From contig NZ_CP016279.1 of assembly GCF_001542625.1 (NCBI RefSeq), forward strand, positions 9,858,001 through 9,922,000: DNA of 64,000 bases, in the 5' to 3' direction. How positions within the stretch are numbered: position 1 is the first letter of the stretch; every line of letters begins with the position of its first letter. Source of the DNA: Streptomyces griseochromogenes (lineage in GTDB: Bacteria; Actinomycetota; Actinomycetes; Streptomycetales; Streptomycetaceae). Shown piece after piece: positions 25,831 to 34,773 of the stretch. The translations under genes and the position numbers were made by a program. The notes beneath the pieces were generated by a model. It did not search any database. It saw nothing but the letters and a program-made list of their open reading frames with translations, and was not told where the DNA came from.

Positions 25831-25866
25831 ACGGCCAAGGGCACCCGCAAGGGTGCCCTTGGCCGT
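25831..25866. terminator. 16-bp stem terminator
   Basis: ACGGCCAAGGGCACCC and GGGTGCCCTTGGCCGT pair perfectly around GCAA and are followed by TTCA. It sits between the convergent LCP 5 and copper-binding protein genes. Confidence 0.85.
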
Positions 25867-25881
25867 TTCACGGCCGCCGGC

Positions 25882-26244
25882 TCACATCTTGGCGCCCGCC
25901 ATCGCGCGGCACGTCTCCGCACAGCGGCGACACGCCTCGGCACAGCGCATCATCTGGGGATCATCGGGCATGGCCATACACGCATCGGCACACATGTCGC
26001 AGGCCTTGGCGCACATCGCGCACATGTCGGGGGACATCGGCGAGCGCCGCATCATCATGTCGGCGCACATACGGGTCGTCTCGGAGCAGTCCATGAGCGC
26101 GCGCATGATCTGCATCTGGGCCTGACCGCCCATCTGCATGCAGGAGCTCATGGTCTCCTCGCAGACGCTGTGGCAGTTCATGCAGGCGTCGACGCAGTCC
26201 TGCATCTGCTGGGTCATGGCGGTCATGGTTCCGGGCTGGGTCAT
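25882..26244 (-). CDS. Four-helix bundle copper-binding protein (Csp / DUF326 type)
   Basis: A 120-residue cytoplasmic protein with 16 cysteines and many methionines. The Cys residues recur every three or four positions along predicted helices (CVDACMNCHSVC, MCAMCAKACDMCADAC, CAEACRRCAETC), pointing into a four-helix bundle core. This is the pattern of Csp copper-storage proteins, which bind many Cu(I) ions through thiolates. No signal peptide is present, like the cytosolic Csp3 subtype. No copper regulator or exporter is adjacent. ATG 26244 follows CAGGAGGAGCC, a good ribosome-binding site. Confidence 0.85.
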   Translation of the reverse strand: MTQPGTMTAMTQQMQDCVDACMNCHSVCEETMSSCMQMGGQAQMQIMRALMDCSETTRMCADMMMRRSPMSPDMCAMCAKACDMCADACMAMPDDPQMMRCAEACRRCAETCRAMAGAKM

Positions 26245-26357
26245 GGCTCCTCCTGGGGGGAGAGGGGCCCGGAGCGGGCCCCGCGTGCTTCCGTCCTACG
26301 CCGGTGAGCGCCGTTCGGCATGTGACCGACCAGTCGGGAGGCGTACCCCGGAACGAC

Positions 26358-26383
26358 GGAAGGCGCCCCGCAGGACGCCTTCC
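26358..26383 (-). terminator. Hairpin after acyl-CoA dehydrogenase
   Basis: GGAAGGCG (26358-26365) and CGCCTTCC (26376-26383) form an 8-bp stem just beyond the minus-strand stop at 26408. Confidence 0.5.
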
Positions 26384-26407
26384 CGAAGAACCGGAACCCG
26401 TGGCCGC

Positions 26408-27565
26408 TTACGGCAGGTTGCGGGCCATGACGATCCGCTGGACCTGGTTCGTTCCCTCGTAGATCTGGGTGATCTTGGCGTCGCGCATCATGCGCTCCAC
26501 CGGGTAGTCCCGCGTGTAGCCGTAGCCGCCGAGGAGCTGGACCGCGTCCGTGGTGACCTCCATGGCGACGTCCGAGGCGAAGCACTTGGCGGCCGCGCCC
26601 TGGAAGGTGAGGTCCTTGTCGCCGCGCTCGGAGGCGGCCGCGGCCTGGTACGTCAGGGCGCGGGCGGCGGCGATCTTCATGGCCATGTCGGCGAGCATGA
26701 ACTGGATGCCCTGGAAGTCGGCGATCGGCTTGCCGAACTGCTTGCGCTCCTGGACGTAGCCCTTGGCGTAGTCGAGGGCGCCCTGGGCGACGCCGAGGGC
26801 CTGGGCCGCGATGGTGATGCGGGTGTGGTCCAGGGTCTTCATGGCGGTGGCGAAGCCGGTGCCCTCCTCGCCGATGATGCGGTCGGCGGGGATGCGGACG
26901 TTGTCGAAGTAGACCTCGCGGGTCGGGGAGCCCTTGATGCCGAGCTTCTTCTCCGGGGCGCCGAAGGAGACGCCCTCGTCCGACTTCTCGACGACGAAGG
27001 CGGAGATGCCCTTGGTGCGCTTGGTCGGGTCGGTCACGGCCATGACCGTGTAGTACTCGGAGACGCCCGCGTTGGTGATCCAGCGCTTGACGCCGTTGAG
27101 GACGTAGTGGTCGCCGTCGCGGACGGCCTTGGTCGTCATGCCGCCGGCGTCCGAGCCCGCCTCCGGCTCGGAGAGGCAGTACGAGAACATCGCGTCGCCC
27201 TTGGCGAGCGGGGCGAGGTACTTCTTCTTCAGGTCCTCGGAGCCGGAGAGGATCACCGGAAGCGAGCCCAGCTTGTTCACCGCGGGGATGAGGGAGGAGG
27301 ACACGCAGGCGCGGGCCACCTCCTCGATCACGATGACCGTGGCGAGCGCGTCGGCGCCGGCGCCGCCGTACTCCTCGGGGACGTGCACCGCGTGCAGGTC
27401 GTTGGCGACCAGGGCGTCGAGGGCCTCCTGCGGGAAACGGGCCTCCTCGTCCACCGCGGCGGCGTAGGGCGCGATCTTCGCCTCGACCAGCGAGCGGACG
27501 GCGTCCCGGAGCATGTCGTGCTCCTCGGACGGGCGGTACAGGTCGAAGTCAGCCGATCCGGCCAC
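26408..27565 (-). CDS. Acyl-CoA dehydrogenase
   Basis: A 385-residue flavoprotein that oxidises acyl-CoA to trans-2-enoyl-CoA. Family landmarks are CLSEPEAGSDAGGM, VLNGVKRWITNAGVSEYYTVMA, FDNVRIPADRIIGEEGTGFATAMKTLDHTRI and the C-terminal QLLGGYGYTRDYPVERMMRDAKITQIYEGTNQVQRIV, in which the Glu of YEGTN is the catalytic base. It resembles short-chain/branched enzymes. The length is standard. Promoter DNA upstream (27590-27640) is AT-rich and holds TTAC-TTAACG-GTAA, a possible fatty-acid regulator site. It is divergent from the UDP-sugar dehydrogenase. Confidence 0.92.
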   Translation of the reverse strand: MAGSADFDLYRPSEEHDMLRDAVRSLVEAKIAPYAAAVDEEARFPQEALDALVANDLHAVHVPEEYGGAGADALATVIVIEEVARACVSSSLIPAVNKLGSLPVILSGSEDLKKKYLAPLAKGDAMFSYCLSEPEAGSDAGGMTTKAVRDGDHYVLNGVKRWITNAGVSEYYTVMAVTDPTKRTKGISAFVVEKSDEGVSFGAPEKKLGIKGSPTREVYFDNVRIPADRIIGEEGTGFATAMKTLDHTRITIAAQALGVAQGALDYAKGYVQERKQFGKPIADFQGIQFMLADMAMKIAAARALTYQAAAASERGDKDLTFQGAAAKCFASDVAMEVTTDAVQLLGGYGYTRDYPVERMMRDAKITQIYEGTNQVQRIVMARNLP

Positions 27566-27745
27566 GGTCTCTCACGCTCCAAAGACGCAGTGATACTGAC
27601 GCTAATTACCGTTAAGTAACTCAAATTTTAGAGGCCTGCCCCAAGCACGCCTACGTGAGCTTGGCGACAGCGGGGAAATTGCCCGCAGGACAGCCCGACT
27701 ATGCTCGGCTCCGCATCACCGACGTACCCGATCTGGAGCACATCC

Positions 27746-29089
27746 ATGAGCCTGAAGATCACCGTGATCGGCACCGGATACCTGGGCGCCACGCACGCCG
27801 CGGCCATGGCCGAGCTCGGTTTCGAGGTGCTGGGGCTCGATGTCGTGCCCGAGAAGATCGCGATGCTGGAGCGCGGCGAGACCCCGATGTTCGAGCCGGG
27901 GCTCGAAGAGCTGCTGCGCAGGCATGTGGCAGGCTTCGAGGGGTCCTCGGGGCGGCTGCGGTTCACCACCGACTGGGCCGAGGTCGCCGCGTTCGGTGAC
28001 GTGCACTTCGTGTGTGTGAACACCCCGCAGCGGCACGGCGAGTACGCGGCCGACATGTCGTACGTCGACGCCGCCATCGCCTCCCTCGCCCCGCATCTGC
28101 ACGGGCCCGCCCTGGTCGTCGGCAAGTCGACCGTGCCGGTCGGCTCGGCCGAGCGGCTGGCCGCCTACCTCGCCGAGCACGCTCCCGCCGGTGCGGACGC
28201 GGAACTGGCCTGGAACCCGGAGTTCCTGCGCGAGGGCTTCGCCGTGCAGGACACGCTGCACCCGGACCGGATCGTGGTGGGCGTGCGCGGCGAGCGGGCC
28301 GAGAAGCTGCTGCGCGAGGTGTACGCCACTCCGGTCGCCGAGGGCACGCCGTTCGTGGTGACCGACTTCCCGACCGCCGAGCTGGTGAAGACGGCCGCGA
28401 ACTCCTTCCTCGCGACCAAGATCTCCTTCATCAACGCGATGGCGGAGGTGTGCGAGGCCGGCGGCGGTGACGTGGCGAAGCTGGCGGAGGCCATCGGGCA
28501 TGACGACCGGATCGGCAAGAAGTTCCTGCGGGCCGGGATCGGCTTCGGCGGCGGGTGTCTGCCCAAGGACATCCGGGCGTTCATGGCGCGCGCCGGTGAG
28601 CTGGGCGCGGACCAGGCGCTGACCTTCCTGCGGGAGATCGACTCCATCAACATGCGCCGGCGCGGCCAGATGGTGGAGATGGCCCGGGAGGCCCTCGGCG
28701 GCGGCTCGTTCCTCGGCAAGCGGGTCGCGGTGCTCGGCGCCACCTTCAAGCCGGACTCGGACGACGTCCGGGACTCGCCCGCGCTGAACGTGGCCGGGCA
28801 GATCCATCTCCAGGGCGGCCAGGTGACGGTGTACGACCCGAAGGGCATGCAGAACGCCCGCAAGGTCTTCCCCACCCTGGGCTATGCCGGCTCGGCCCGC
28901 GAGGCCGTGCGCGGGGCCGATGTCGTGCTGCACCTGACCGAGTGGCGGGAGTTCCGCGAGCTGGACCCGGCGGCGCTGGGCGAGGTGGCGACGGCCCGGG
29001 TGATCCTGGACGGCCGCAACGCCCTCGACCCGGAGCTGTGGCGGCGCGCGGGATGGACGTACCGGGCGATGGGCCGCCCGACCGCGTAG
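27746..29089 (+). CDS. UDP-glucose 6-dehydrogenase family protein
   Basis: A 447-residue NAD-dependent nucleotide-sugar dehydrogenase that oxidises C6 twice to give a uronic acid. The Rossmann motif is VIGTGYLGATHAAAMAELGF, the substrate region has NPEFLREGFAVQD, and the catalytic Cys lies in GFGGGCLPKDIRAF. The last third has LGATFKPDSDDVRDSPALNVA and YDPKGM. UDP-glucose is the most likely substrate, but GDP-mannose cannot be excluded. ATG 27746 has GGAG eight bases upstream; the frame to 27701 is not conserved. The product, UDP-glucuronate, may supply the envelope glycans made by the neighbouring island. Ends in a strong terminator. Confidence 0.9.
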   Translation: MSLKITVIGTGYLGATHAAAMAELGFEVLGLDVVPEKIAMLERGETPMFEPGLEELLRRHVAGFEGSSGRLRFTTDWAEVAAFGDVHFVCVNTPQRHGEYAADMSYVDAAIASLAPHLHGPALVVGKSTVPVGSAERLAAYLAEHAPAGADAELAWNPEFLREGFAVQDTLHPDRIVVGVRGERAEKLLREVYATPVAEGTPFVVTDFPTAELVKTAANSFLATKISFINAMAEVCEAGGGDVAKLAEAIGHDDRIGKKFLRAGIGFGGGCLPKDIRAFMARAGELGADQALTFLREIDSINMRRRGQMVEMAREALGGGSFLGKRVAVLGATFKPDSDDVRDSPALNVAGQIHLQGGQVTVYDPKGMQNARKVFPTLGYAGSAREAVRGADVVLHLTEWREFRELDPAALGEVATARVILDGRNALDPELWRRAGWTYRAMGRPTA

Positions 29090-29117
29090 CCGAACCCGGG
29101 CGCGTGGACGAACGGGT

Positions 29118-29158
29118 GACGCCGGTTCGGCCGAGGCTCAGTCGGCCGAACCGGCGTC
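29118..29158. terminator. 17-bp stem terminator
   Basis: GACGCCGGTTCGGCCGA and TCGGCCGAACCGGCGTC pair perfectly across a 7-nt loop, followed by TTTCC. It separates the convergent dehydrogenase and CGNR regulator. Confidence 0.85.
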
Positions 29159-29211
29159 TTTCCGCATTCTGCACCACGCGGCACCCGCGTGGCCGATGAA
29201 CTCGGTGTGGT

Positions 29212-29718
29212 TCACGGCTCCTTCGCCCGGTACCGGCGCATCTTCGCGCGCGCCCCGCACACCTGCATCGAGCACCAGCGGCCGCGTCCGGCGGGGCTGC
29301 GGTCGTAGTACGCCCAGTGGCAGGTCCCGGCCTCGCAGGCCTTCAGCCGGGCCCAGGTGCCCGCGACGACCGCCTCGGCGACGGCGACGGCGACGCGGGA
29401 GAGCAGCGGGCCGGTGTCGGCCGGGGCGAGGGTCGCGGAGCCGTCGTGACCGTCGACGGCGACATACAGCGGAGCGTGCGCCAGCAGCTCGCCGAGCGGG
29501 GTCACCTCGCGGTGCGGCGGGTGCCCGGCGTGCGCGAGCAGCACGGCCCGCAGCGACTCGCGCAGGGTGCGGACGTACGGCAGCTCGTCCTCCGCGAGAC
29601 CGAAGCGCGCCCGGCCGTCCGCCGTGTCGAGCGAGTCGTGTCCCGTTTCGATGTCCAGCGTGTTCACCAGGGACTCGATCAGGGCCAGGCCGCCGGGAGC
29701 GGCCGATCTCTCGCTCAT
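29212..29718 (-). CDS. CGNR zinc-finger regulator
   Basis: A 168-residue ABATE/CGNR-type protein, thought to be a transcription regulator. The N-terminal two-thirds form the all-alpha ABATE-like ligand region (GGLALIESLVNTLDIETGHDSLD). The C-terminus is a zinc finger with four Cys (CEAGTCHWAYYDRSPAGRGRWCSMQVCGAR), where the usual CGNR signature is CGAR here, followed by a basic tail. ATG 29718 lies at the edge of an intergenic region with six GTTAC half-sites, so it probably regulates itself and the divergent VOC gene. Confidence 0.8.
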   Translation of the reverse strand: MSERSAAPGGLALIESLVNTLDIETGHDSLDTADGRARFGLAEDELPYVRTLRESLRAVLLAHAGHPPHREVTPLGELLAHAPLYVAVDGHDGSATLAPADTGPLLSRVAVAVAEAVVAGTWARLKACEAGTCHWAYYDRSPAGRGRWCSMQVCGARAKMRRYRAKEP

Positions 29719-29726
29719 GTCCGCAA

Positions 29727-29812
29727 GTTACCTTCCGAATCCGGTTGCGGCGTTACCTCCGGTGCGGGACCATCAGGTAACGCGTTACTGGTTACTTGCT
29801 TCTAAAGGTAAC
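29727..29812. promoter_or_regulatory. GTTAC/GGTAAC operator array between CGNR regulator and VOC gene
   Basis: Six half-sites lie in 86 bp: GTTACC at 29727 and 29752, GGTAAC at 29776 and 29807, GTTAC at 29784 and 29791. Two of them form the perfect 12-bp palindrome GTAACGCGTTAC (29777-29788). The array fills the space between the two divergent start codons, as expected for an operator that controls both. Confidence 0.6.
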
Positions 29813-29833
29813 TCCGACCTCATGGAGGAAGGT

Positions 29834-30193
29834 ATGGCACTCGCCAAGCTGGGCGTGGTCGTCCTGGACTGTCCCGATCCCCATGCGCTCGCCGGTTTCT
29901 ATGCGGGAGTGCTGGGCGGCACGATCGAGGAGCAGGACGGCTGGGTCGATCTGAAGGTGCCGGGCGGCCAGGATCTGGCGTTCCAGCAGGCGCCCGCGTT
30001 CGTCCCGCCGACGTGGCCCGGGCAGGAGGGTTCGCAGCAGTTCCATCTGGACCTGGTGGTCGAGGACCTGGACACGGCCGAGAAGGAGGTGCTGGCGCTC
30101 GGGGCGAAGCCCCTGGACACCGACGACCGCTCACGCACCTGGCGTGTGTACGCGGACCCCGCGGGGCACCCGTTCTGCCTCTGCGCCTGCTGA
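29834..30193 (+). CDS. VOC / glyoxalase-like domain protein
   Basis: A 119-residue single-module vicinal-oxygen-chelate protein (LGVVVLDCPDPHALAGFYAGVLGG...DLKVPGGQDLAFQQAPAF...QFHLDLVVEDLDTAEKEVLALGAKPLD...RVYADPAGHPFCLC). Metal-binding positions look only partly kept, with H in QFHLD and no obvious second His. It could act in drug or electrophile resistance, or dehalogenation-like chemistry; the sequence does not say. ATG 29834 has GGAGG five bases upstream. It is divergent from the CGNR regulator and lies under its probable operator array, so its expression is probably induced by a small molecule that the regulator senses. Confidence 0.8.
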   Translation: MALAKLGVVVLDCPDPHALAGFYAGVLGGTIEEQDGWVDLKVPGGQDLAFQQAPAFVPPTWPGQEGSQQFHLDLVVEDLDTAEKEVLALGAKPLDTDDRSRTWRVYADPAGHPFCLCAC

Positions 30194-30209
30194 CTCCGGA
30201 AGGACTCGG

Positions 30210-30602
30210 TCAGCCGTCCGGTTCCGTGATCCGGGCCGTCGGCGGCTTGTCCTCGGCCGCCTGGATCACCTCGTCCAGGGTCTCCCGGGAGCGCACCAGG
30301 TCGGCGATCATCCGGTCGATGCGGTCGCGCTCGGCGGTGAGGTCGGCGACCAGCCGCGGGGTGGCGATCACGGAGGGCCCGCCGTCCCGGTCCCGCATGC
30401 ACGGCAGCAGCTGCCGGATCTTCTCGCTGTGCAGCCCGGCCGCGTACAGCTCCTGGATCCGGATGACCCGGTCGACGGCGACCTCCGGGTAGTCCCGGTG
30501 CCCGCCGGGTGTCCGCTCGGCGGCGAGCAGCCCCTGGGTCTCGTAGTAGCGCAGCGACCGCTCGCTCACGCCCGTGCGCCGGGCCAGCTCACCGATCCGC
30601 AT
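30210..30602 (-). CDS. MerR family transcriptional regulator
   Basis: A 130-residue regulator with the MerR winged helix at the N-terminus (RIGELARRTGVSERSLRYYETQGLLAAERTPGGHRDYPEVAVDRVIRIQELYAAGLHSEKIRQLL) and a coiled-coil dimerisation helix (LTAERDRIDRMIADLVRSRETLDEVI). A single Cys follows the DNA-binding region (LPCMRD), so metal or redox sensing through a Cys cluster is unlikely. It is divergent from an Old Yellow Enzyme gene and the shared promoter has the MerR-type 20-bp spacer with a dyad. It most likely activates that gene in response to an electrophile or small compound. Confidence 0.88.
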   Translation of the reverse strand: MRIGELARRTGVSERSLRYYETQGLLAAERTPGGHRDYPEVAVDRVIRIQELYAAGLHSEKIRQLLPCMRDRDGGPSVIATPRLVADLTAERDRIDRMIADLVRSRETLDEVIQAAEDKPPTARITEPDG

Positions 30603-30623
30603 GTCCGCCTCCGCCGGATGGGC

Positions 30624-30655
30624 TTGAATCTGACATCAATGTCAGGTTCTAGCGT
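30624..30655 (+). promoter_or_regulatory. MerR-type promoter with dyad in an over-long spacer
   Basis: TTGAAT (30624-30629) and TAGCGT (30650-30655) are separated by 20 bp, the stretched spacing typical of MerR-controlled promoters. Across the spacer lies GAATCTGACAT-CA-ATGTCAGGTTC (30626-30649), an inverted repeat with one mismatch. The predicted start falls at about 30662, the ATG of the reductase gene, so its mRNA is probably leaderless. Confidence 0.7.
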
Positions 30656-30661
30656 ACGGGC

Positions 30662-31801
30662 ATGACGCAGACAACGGACTTCCTGGCCCCGGCCCGGCTC
30701 GGCCGGCTCGCGCTCCCGAACCATCTGGTGATGGCCCCGCTGACCCGCAATCGCGCGGAGGCGGACGGCACCCCGACCCCGCTCATGGCCACCCACTACG
30801 CCCACCGCGCCTCCGCCGGGCTGATCATCGCCGAGGGCTCGACGCCGAACGCGGTCGGGCAGACGTATCCGAACATCACCGCGATCCACACCGACCGGCA
30901 CGTGGCCGGCTGGCGTCGGGTGACCGAGGCCGTGCGGGCGGGCGGCGGGCGGATGTTCCTGCAGCTCCAGCACGGCGGCCGGGTCGGCCATCCGGCGACC
31001 ACCGGGCTGACGCCGGTGGCCCCCTCCGCGGTCCCGCTGCCGGAGACGATCTTCACTCCGCACGGGCACCGGCCTGCCGCCGTCCCCCGGGAGATGACCA
31101 CCGACGACATCCGCGCCACCGTGGCCGACTTCGCCTCGGCCGCCCGCCGGGCCGTCGAGGCGGGCTTCGAGGGCGTGGAGGTGCACTCGGCCAACGGCAT
31201 GCTGCTGCACCAGTTCCTCGCGGACAACACCAACCGCCGCACGGACGCCTACGGCGGCTCCGTGCGGCGCCGGGTGCGCCTCGCGGCCGAGGTGACCGAG
31301 GCGGTGGCCGACGCGATCGGCGCCGACCGGGTGGGCATACGCATCTCCCCCGCGAGCACCGTCAACGGCGTCCTGGAGGACGGCACCGACGGCCTCTACG
31401 CCGCGCTCCTGGCCCGCCTGAAGGAGCTGGACCTCGCCTATCTGCACCTGGTGCGCTCGGACCCGGGGACCGGCTGGTACCGGCGGATCCGCGCCGACTG
31501 GCCCGGCGTCCTGATCGGCAACCCGGACCTGACCGACCTGACCACCGAGGCCGTCACCCGGGCCGTGCAGGACCTGCTGGCGGCCGGCGCCGACCTGGTG
31601 GCGCTCGGCCGGCCGTTCCTCGCCAACCCGGACCTGGTCGAACGGCTGCGCCGGGGCGCCCCGCTCAACCCGGTCCGGGACCGGTACTTCATGTACGTGG
31701 GCGGGGCCGACGGCTACAACGACTACCCCGCCCTGGACGGTCAGGCGGCGCCGTCGTCGAGCGACTCGATGGTGGCGTTGGACGGCGCCCGGGTCGCCTG
31801 A
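30662..31801 (+). CDS. Old Yellow Enzyme family alkene reductase
   Basis: A 379-residue FMN protein with an OYE TIM-barrel: [60 protein letters not shown] and [15 protein letters not shown]. It would reduce activated C=C bonds of enones or nitro-olefins using NAD(P)H. The usual C-terminal end YNDYPALD is reached at about residue 359, but there is no stop there: the frame runs 20 codons more, antisense to the end of the dipeptidase gene. That tail is probably unstructured. The start ATG 30662 coincides with the predicted transcription start. It is regulated by the divergent MerR gene. Confidence 0.88.
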   Translation: MTQTTDFLAPARLGRLALPNHLVMAPLTRNRAEADGTPTPLMATHYAHRASAGLIIAEGSTPNAVGQTYPNITAIHTDRHVAGWRRVTEAVRAGGGRMFLQLQHGGRVGHPATTGLTPVAPSAVPLPETIFTPHGHRPAAVPREMTTDDIRATVADFASAARRAVEAGFEGVEVHSANGMLLHQFLADNTNRRTDAYGGSVRRRVRLAAEVTEAVADAIGADRVGIRISPASTVNGVLEDGTDGLYAALLARLKELDLAYLHLVRSDPGTGWYRRIRADWPGVLIGNPDLTDLTTEAVTRAVQDLLAAGADLVALGRPFLANPDLVERLRRGAPLNPVRDRYFMYVGGADGYNDYPALDGQAAPSSSDSMVALDGARVA

Positions 31802-32937
31802 AGCTCGCGGGCCACGTCCTCCGCCGCACCCAGCACCCGTACCGCGTTCTGCCAGGTCAGCTTGGCCAGGTCGGACTTCGACCAGCCGCGGTCCAGGAGC
31901 TCGGCGATCAGGTTCGGGTAGCCGGAGACGTCGTCCAGGCCGTCGGGGGTGAAGGCGGTGCCGTCGTAGTCGCCGCCGATGCCCAGGTGGTCGATGCCCG
32001 CCGTCTCGCGCATGTGGTCCAGGTGGTCGGCGACCGTCGAGACCGTGGCGAGAGGGCGCGGGGTGCGCTCCTCGAAGGCGCGGTGCAGCTTCATCGCCTC
32101 CGGGCTGGTGTCCAGGTGGTGGAAGCCGTGGGCGCGCAGGTTCTCGTCGGCCGCGGCCGTCCAGTCCACGGCCGCCTGGAGCACGAACTTCGGCACGAAC
32201 GTCACCATCGCCATGCCGCCGTTGCCCGGCAGCCGCTCCAGGACGTCGTCCGGGATGTTGCGCGGGTGGTCGCACACGGCACGGGCCGAGGAGTGCGAGA
32301 AGATCACCGGCGCCGAGGAGGCGTCCAGGGCGTCGCGCATGGTCGTCGCCGCCACGTGGGAGAGGTCGACGAGCATGCCGAGCCGGTTCATCTCCCGCAC
32401 GACCTCGCGGCCGAACGCGGTCAGGCCGCCCGCCTTCGGCTCGTCGGTCGCCGAGTCCGCCCAGTCCACGTTGTCGTTGTGGGTGAGCGTCATGTAGCGC
32501 ACGCCGAGCCCGTACAGGCCGCGCAGGGTGCCGAGCGAGTTGGCGATCGAGTGACCGCCCTCCGCGCCCATCAGGGAGGCGATGCGGCCCTCACTGCGGG
32601 CGGCCTCCATGTCGGCCGCCGTCAGGGCGCCGCGCAGCTGCCGCGGGTAGCGCTCGATCAGCTGCCGTACGCAGTCGATCTGCTCCAGCGTGGCCGGCAC
32701 CGCGTCCGGCAGGTCGGAGCGGACGTACACCGACCAGTACTGCGCGCCGACCCCGCCCTCGCGCAGCCGGGGCAGGTCGGTGTGCAGATGGGCGTCCTGG
32801 CGTTCGGCGACATCGCGCGCGTCGAGGTCGTAGCGGACCTGCTTGCGCAGCGCGTACGGCAGGTCGTTGTGGCCGTCGACGACGGGGTACGCGCGCAGCA
32901 GTTCGCGGGCTACGTCCAGCGAGGTCATGGGCCTCAC
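31741..32937 (-). CDS. Membrane dipeptidase-like peptidase, M19 family
   Basis: A 398-residue zinc dipeptidase of the renal dipeptidase family. Metal and active-site motifs in order are VDGHNDLP (HxD), [10 protein letters not shown] (Glu), LVDLSHVA (His), IFSHSSAR (His) and IGGDYDG (Asp). No signal peptide or anchor is seen, so it is cytosolic. GTG 32937 overlaps the purE stop by 4 bp; ATG 32928 is an in-frame alternative with GAGG nearby. It follows purK-purE in the same direction, though no direct pathway link is known. Its 3' end overlaps the convergent reductase gene by 61 bp. Confidence 0.88.
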   Translation of the reverse strand: MRPMTSLDVARELLRAYPVVDGHNDLPYALRKQVRYDLDARDVAERQDAHLHTDLPRLREGGVGAQYWSVYVRSDLPDAVPATLEQIDCVRQLIERYPRQLRGALTAADMEAARSEGRIASLMGAEGGHSIANSLGTLRGLYGLGVRYMTLTHNDNVDWADSATDEPKAGGLTAFGREVVREMNRLGMLVDLSHVAATTMRDALDASSAPVIFSHSSARAVCDHPRNIPDDVLERLPGNGGMAMVTFVPKFVLQAAVDWTAAADENLRAHGFHHLDTSPEAMKLHRAFEERTPRPLATVSTVADHLDHMRETAGIDHLGIGGDYDGTAFTPDGLDDVSGYPNLIAELLDRGWSKSDLAKLTWQNAVRVLGAAEDVARELQATRAPSNATIESLDDGAA

Positions 32938-33455
32938 TTCCCGAAGCCGAAGCCGCCGGTGCCCTCGACCTTGGAGCGCAGCCGCTTGCCCTTCTCGGTG
33001 GCCTGGTCGTTGAGGTCCTGCTGGAAGTCGCGCATCTTGTGCATCAGGTCCTCGTCGTGTGCGGCGAGCATGCGGGCCGCGAGCAGACCGGCGTTGCGGG
33101 CACCGCCGACGGAGACGGTGGCGACCGGGACACCGGCCGGCATCTGCACGATCGAGAGCAGGGAGTCCATGCCGTCGAGGTACTTCAGCGGCACGGGGAC
33201 GCCGATGACCGGCAGCGGGGTGACCGAGGCGAGCATGCCCGGCAGGTGGGCGGCGCCGCCGGCCCCGGCGATGATCACCTTCAGCCCGCGCTCGGCGGCG
33301 TGCTCGCCGTAGCTGATCATCTCGCGCGGCATGCGGTGCGCGGAGACGACGTCGACCTCGTAGGCGATCTCGAACTCGTCCAGGGCCTTGGCGGCGGCCT
33401 CCATGACGGGCCAGTCGGAGTCCGACCCCATGACGATGCCAACAACGGGGCTCAT
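32934..33455 (-). CDS. purE: N5-carboxyaminoimidazole ribonucleotide mutase PurE
   Basis: A 173-residue class I PurE that converts N5-CAIR to CAIR in de novo purine synthesis. Signatures are [58 protein letters not shown] and PVIGVPV. The C-terminal tail ([11 protein letters not shown]) is slightly longer than the E. coli enzyme. ATG 33455 overlaps the purK stop by 4 bp, so purK-purE are one unit, with the dipeptidase gene joined downstream by another 4-bp overlap. Confidence 0.95.
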   Translation of the reverse strand: MSPVVGIVMGSDSDWPVMEAAAKALDEFEIAYEVDVVSAHRMPREMISYGEHAAERGLKVIIAGAGGAAHLPGMLASVTPLPVIGVPVPLKYLDGMDSLLSIVQMPAGVPVATVSVGGARNAGLLAARMLAAHDEDLMHKMRDFQQDLNDQATEKGKRLRSKVEGTGGFGFGK

Positions 33456-34591
33456 TCGGTGATCGTGCCTCTCAGGTAGCCGGCTGCGTGACGGGCGCGC
33501 TCCAGCACGTCGTCCAGGTCGTCGCCGTAGGTGTTGACGTGTCCGACCTTGCGGCCGGGCTTCACGTCCTTGCCGTACATGTGGATCTTGAGCTTGGGGT
33601 CGCGGGCCATGCAGTGCAAGTAGGCGGAGTACATGTCCGGGTAGTCGCCGCCGAGGACGTTGGCCATGACCGTCCAGCGGGCGCGCGGGCGCGGGTCACC
33701 GAGCGGGAGGTCCAGGACCGCGCGGACATGGTTGGCGAACTGGGAGGTGATCGCGCCGTCCTGGGTCCAGTGGCCCGAGTTGTGCGGGCGCATCGCCAGC
33801 TCGTTGACGAGTATGCGGCCGTCGCGGGTCTGGAACAGCTCGACGGCGAGGTGCCCGACGACACCCAGCTCCTTGGCGATCCGCAGCGCCATCTCCTCGG
33901 CCCTGAGGGCCTGCTCCTCGTCCAGGCCGGGAGCGGGGGCGATGACCGTGTCGCACACGCCGCCGACCTGCCGGGACTCCACCACCGGGTAGGCGACGGC
34001 CTGGCCGTGCGGGGACCGTACGACGTTGGCGGCCAGCTCCCGGACGAAGTCGACCTTCTCCTCCGCGAGCACGGGGACGCCGGCGCGGAAGGGCTCAGCG
34101 GCCTCCTCGGCGGTCTCCACGACCCACACGCCCTTGCCGTCGTAGCCACCGCGGACGGTCTTCAGGACGACCGGGAAACCATCCCCTTCGGCCGCGAACC
34201 GGACCACGTCCTCCGGGTCGCTCACGATCCGGTGCCGCGGGCACGGCACGCCGATCGCGTCGAGCCTCGCGCGCATCACGCCCTTGTCCTGGGCGTGCAC
34301 CAGTGCGTCGGGCCCTGGGCGCACGGGGATACCGTCCGCCTCCAGAGCCCTGAGGTGCTCGGTGGGTACATGTTCGTGATCGAAGGTGATCACATCACAA
34401 CCGCGCGCGAACTCACGCAGCGTGTCCAGGTCGCGATAGTCGCCGAGGACGACATCGCTGACGACCTGCGCCGCGGAATCCTGAGGGGTGTCACTGAGGA
34501 GCTTGAACCTGATGCCCAACGGGATGCCCGCCTCGTGCGTCATACGCGCGAGCTGCCCCCCGCCGACCATGCCGACTACCGGGAACGTCAC
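33452..34591 (-). CDS. purK: N5-carboxyaminoimidazole ribonucleotide synthase PurK
   Basis: A 379-residue ATP-grasp enzyme that makes N5-CAIR from AIR, ATP and bicarbonate. The N-terminus [24 protein letters not shown] is the conserved start, followed by FDHEHVP, the ATP-grasp [38 protein letters not shown] and VNTYG near the end. GTG 34591 is used; the frame runs on to 34687 with no homology. It is divergent from the GtrA gene and translationally coupled to purE. Confidence 0.95.
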   Translation of the reverse strand: MTFPVVGMVGGGQLARMTHEAGIPLGIRFKLLSDTPQDSAAQVVSDVVLGDYRDLDTLREFARGCDVITFDHEHVPTEHLRALEADGIPVRPGPDALVHAQDKGVMRARLDAIGVPCPRHRIVSDPEDVVRFAAEGDGFPVVLKTVRGGYDGKGVWVVETAEEAAEPFRAGVPVLAEEKVDFVRELAANVVRSPHGQAVAYPVVESRQVGGVCDTVIAPAPGLDEEQALRAEEMALRIAKELGVVGHLAVELFQTRDGRILVNELAMRPHNSGHWTQDGAITSQFANHVRAVLDLPLGDPRPRARWTVMANVLGGDYPDMYSAYLHCMARDPKLKIHMYGKDVKPGRKVGHVNTYGDDLDDVLERARHAAGYLRGTITE

Positions 34592-34773
34592 ACCTCTAGC
34601 GTATCGGCCGCGCAGGCGCGGCCGGATCGCGCGCCTCTCACACCCTCTTACCCGGGGCTTTCCCGCCTCTTTCCGACCCGTTCCCAAGCTGTGGCCTGGT
34701 CCGGGAGCGTCGCACTGGCCGCCTGGTTAGCATGGCTGGGTTGACGAAACCTACCGACGGGAGCTGCACAGCC

